From Bacteroidales bacterium UBA2800 (GTDB lineage: Bacteria; Bacteroidota; Bacteroidia; Bacteroidales; Paludibacteraceae), in assembly GCA_002351925.1 (NCBI GenBank), contig DEHM01000001.1, positions 20,041 through 84,040 on the forward strand: a stretch of 64,000 nucleotides of DNA, written 5' to 3'. Position numbers and translations under genes: made by a program. The notes beneath the pieces were generated by a model. It made no database searches, had not been told where the DNA came from, and saw nothing but the letters and a program-made list of their open reading frames with translations. Positions 63,718 through 64,000 of this stretch are shown here, piece by piece; position 1 is the stretch's first letter, and every line of letters begins with the position of its first letter.

Positions 63718-64000
63718 TACATTTCTTCGTAGTAGCGTTCATAGTCGCCGCTCGTGATATTGTCGAGCCACTCCTGGTTGTCCAGGTACCACCGAACGGT
63801 TTTCTCAATTCCTTCCTCAAACTGCAGACTCGGCTCCCAGCCCAGTTCGCGTTGCAGCTTCGTCGAGTCGATAGCGTACCGCATATCGTGTCCCGCACGG
63901 TCGGTCACGAAGGTAATCAGGTCCAGGTCTGCACCTTCCGGACGACCCAGCAGACGGTCCACGGTCTTGATGATGGTCTTGATGATATCGATGTTCTTCC
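63705..64000 (-). CDS. rfbB: dTDP-glucose 4,6-dehydratase, C-terminal part (cut by window edge)
   Basis: The frame is open to the right end, so only the last 97 residues are present. NIDIIKTIIKTVDRLLGRPEG, LITFVTDRAGHDMRYAID, STKLQRELGWEPSLQFEEGIEKTVRWYLDNQEW match the C-terminal region of RfbB/RmlB, the SDR enzyme that makes dTDP-4-keto-6-deoxyglucose for rhamnose and other deoxysugars of surface glycans. The RAGHDxRYAID segment is a family hallmark. The gene continues upstream outside the window. Confidence 0.92.
   Translation of the reverse strand, partial: KNIDIIKTIIKTVDRLLGRPEGADLDLITFVTDRAGHDMRYAIDSTKLQRELGWEPSLQFEEGIEKTVRWYLDNQEWLDNITSGDYERYYEEMYKGR

Noticed and set aside
1..64000. 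CRISPR arrays, insertion sequences, phage genes, rRNA operons
   Set aside because: None seen: no regularly spaced 25-40-nt repeats, no transposase or integrase motifs, no rRNA-like sequence.

Overview
The window looks like a chromosomal segment of a member of the order Bacteroidales (phylum Bacteroidota). Support comes from -33/-7 promoters of the TTTG...TAnnTTTG type with a near-constant 20-nt spacer, a general lack of Shine-Dalgarno sequences, the SprA translocon of the type 9 secretion system, GldG, a type II glutaminyl cyclase, DUF2851, DUF4290-like and DUF5683 proteins, and a dcw fragment. It looks like an ordinary GC-balanced core chromosome with one more AT-rich surface-glycan insert. 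No phage, insertion sequence, CRISPR array or rRNA was seen. Both ends cut genes (mraY on the left, a dTDP-glucose 4,6-dehydratase on the right).

Layout. 1-6.3 kb: mraY-murD-ftsW, then two minus-strand genes (DUF2851, EamA transporter), then murG, so the usual ftsW-murG pair is split. 6.4-10.1 kb: glycogen phosphorylase and an NrnA-like DHH phosphatase. 10.2-21.7 kb: one long plus-strand operon: a SurA/PpiC-like foldase, gldG, a LysM/binding-protein fusion, a PorT-like barrel, a GT9 transferase, parA, parB, DUF5683, an MltD-like lytic transglycosylase, a MerR regulator and a GT2 transferase. 21.7-33.4 kb: one long minus-strand operon: thiL, kdsC, an IspD/TarI-family cytidylyltransferase, kdsD, a cytidylyltransferase-aminotransferase fusion, an opine-type dehydrogenase, a CDP-polyol phosphotransferase homologue, a YfhO membrane protein and two glycosyltransferases. 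I read this as a surface-glycan decoration module and regard it as the most interesting system here.

33.4-36.1 kb: a headless glycoside hydrolase family 9 remnant behind an intact promoter, then an Ig-like surface protein with a T9SS-like tail. 36.1-44.9 kb: ruvA, sprA (about 2550 residues) and a NadR-like ATPase. 44.8-48.2 kb (minus): nuclease/phosphatase, DUF4290-like protein, prs, glutaminyl cyclase. 48.4-55.3 kb (plus): a small membrane protein, a sodium/solute symporter, MgtC, GH53 galactanase, tonB, recG. 55.3-64 kb: rpsU with its upstream tRNA-Leu, tcdA, a minus-strand operon (OM barrel, thioredoxin, cation/proton antiporter, SDR epimerase, DEAD-box helicase), tRNA-Glu, rpsT, an AraC regulator and the dTDP-glucose dehydratase fragment.

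Three sequence-level patterns recur. Divergent gene pairs share TTGCATATATGCAA-like palindromes whose two ends serve as the -33 box of both promoters. Triplicated 10-11-nt direct repeats sit at stop codons in short intergenic gaps. Seven of ten predicted signal-peptidase-I substrates have glutamine at +1, matching the glutaminyl cyclase encoded in the window. All function calls come from reading motifs by eye; no database search was run.
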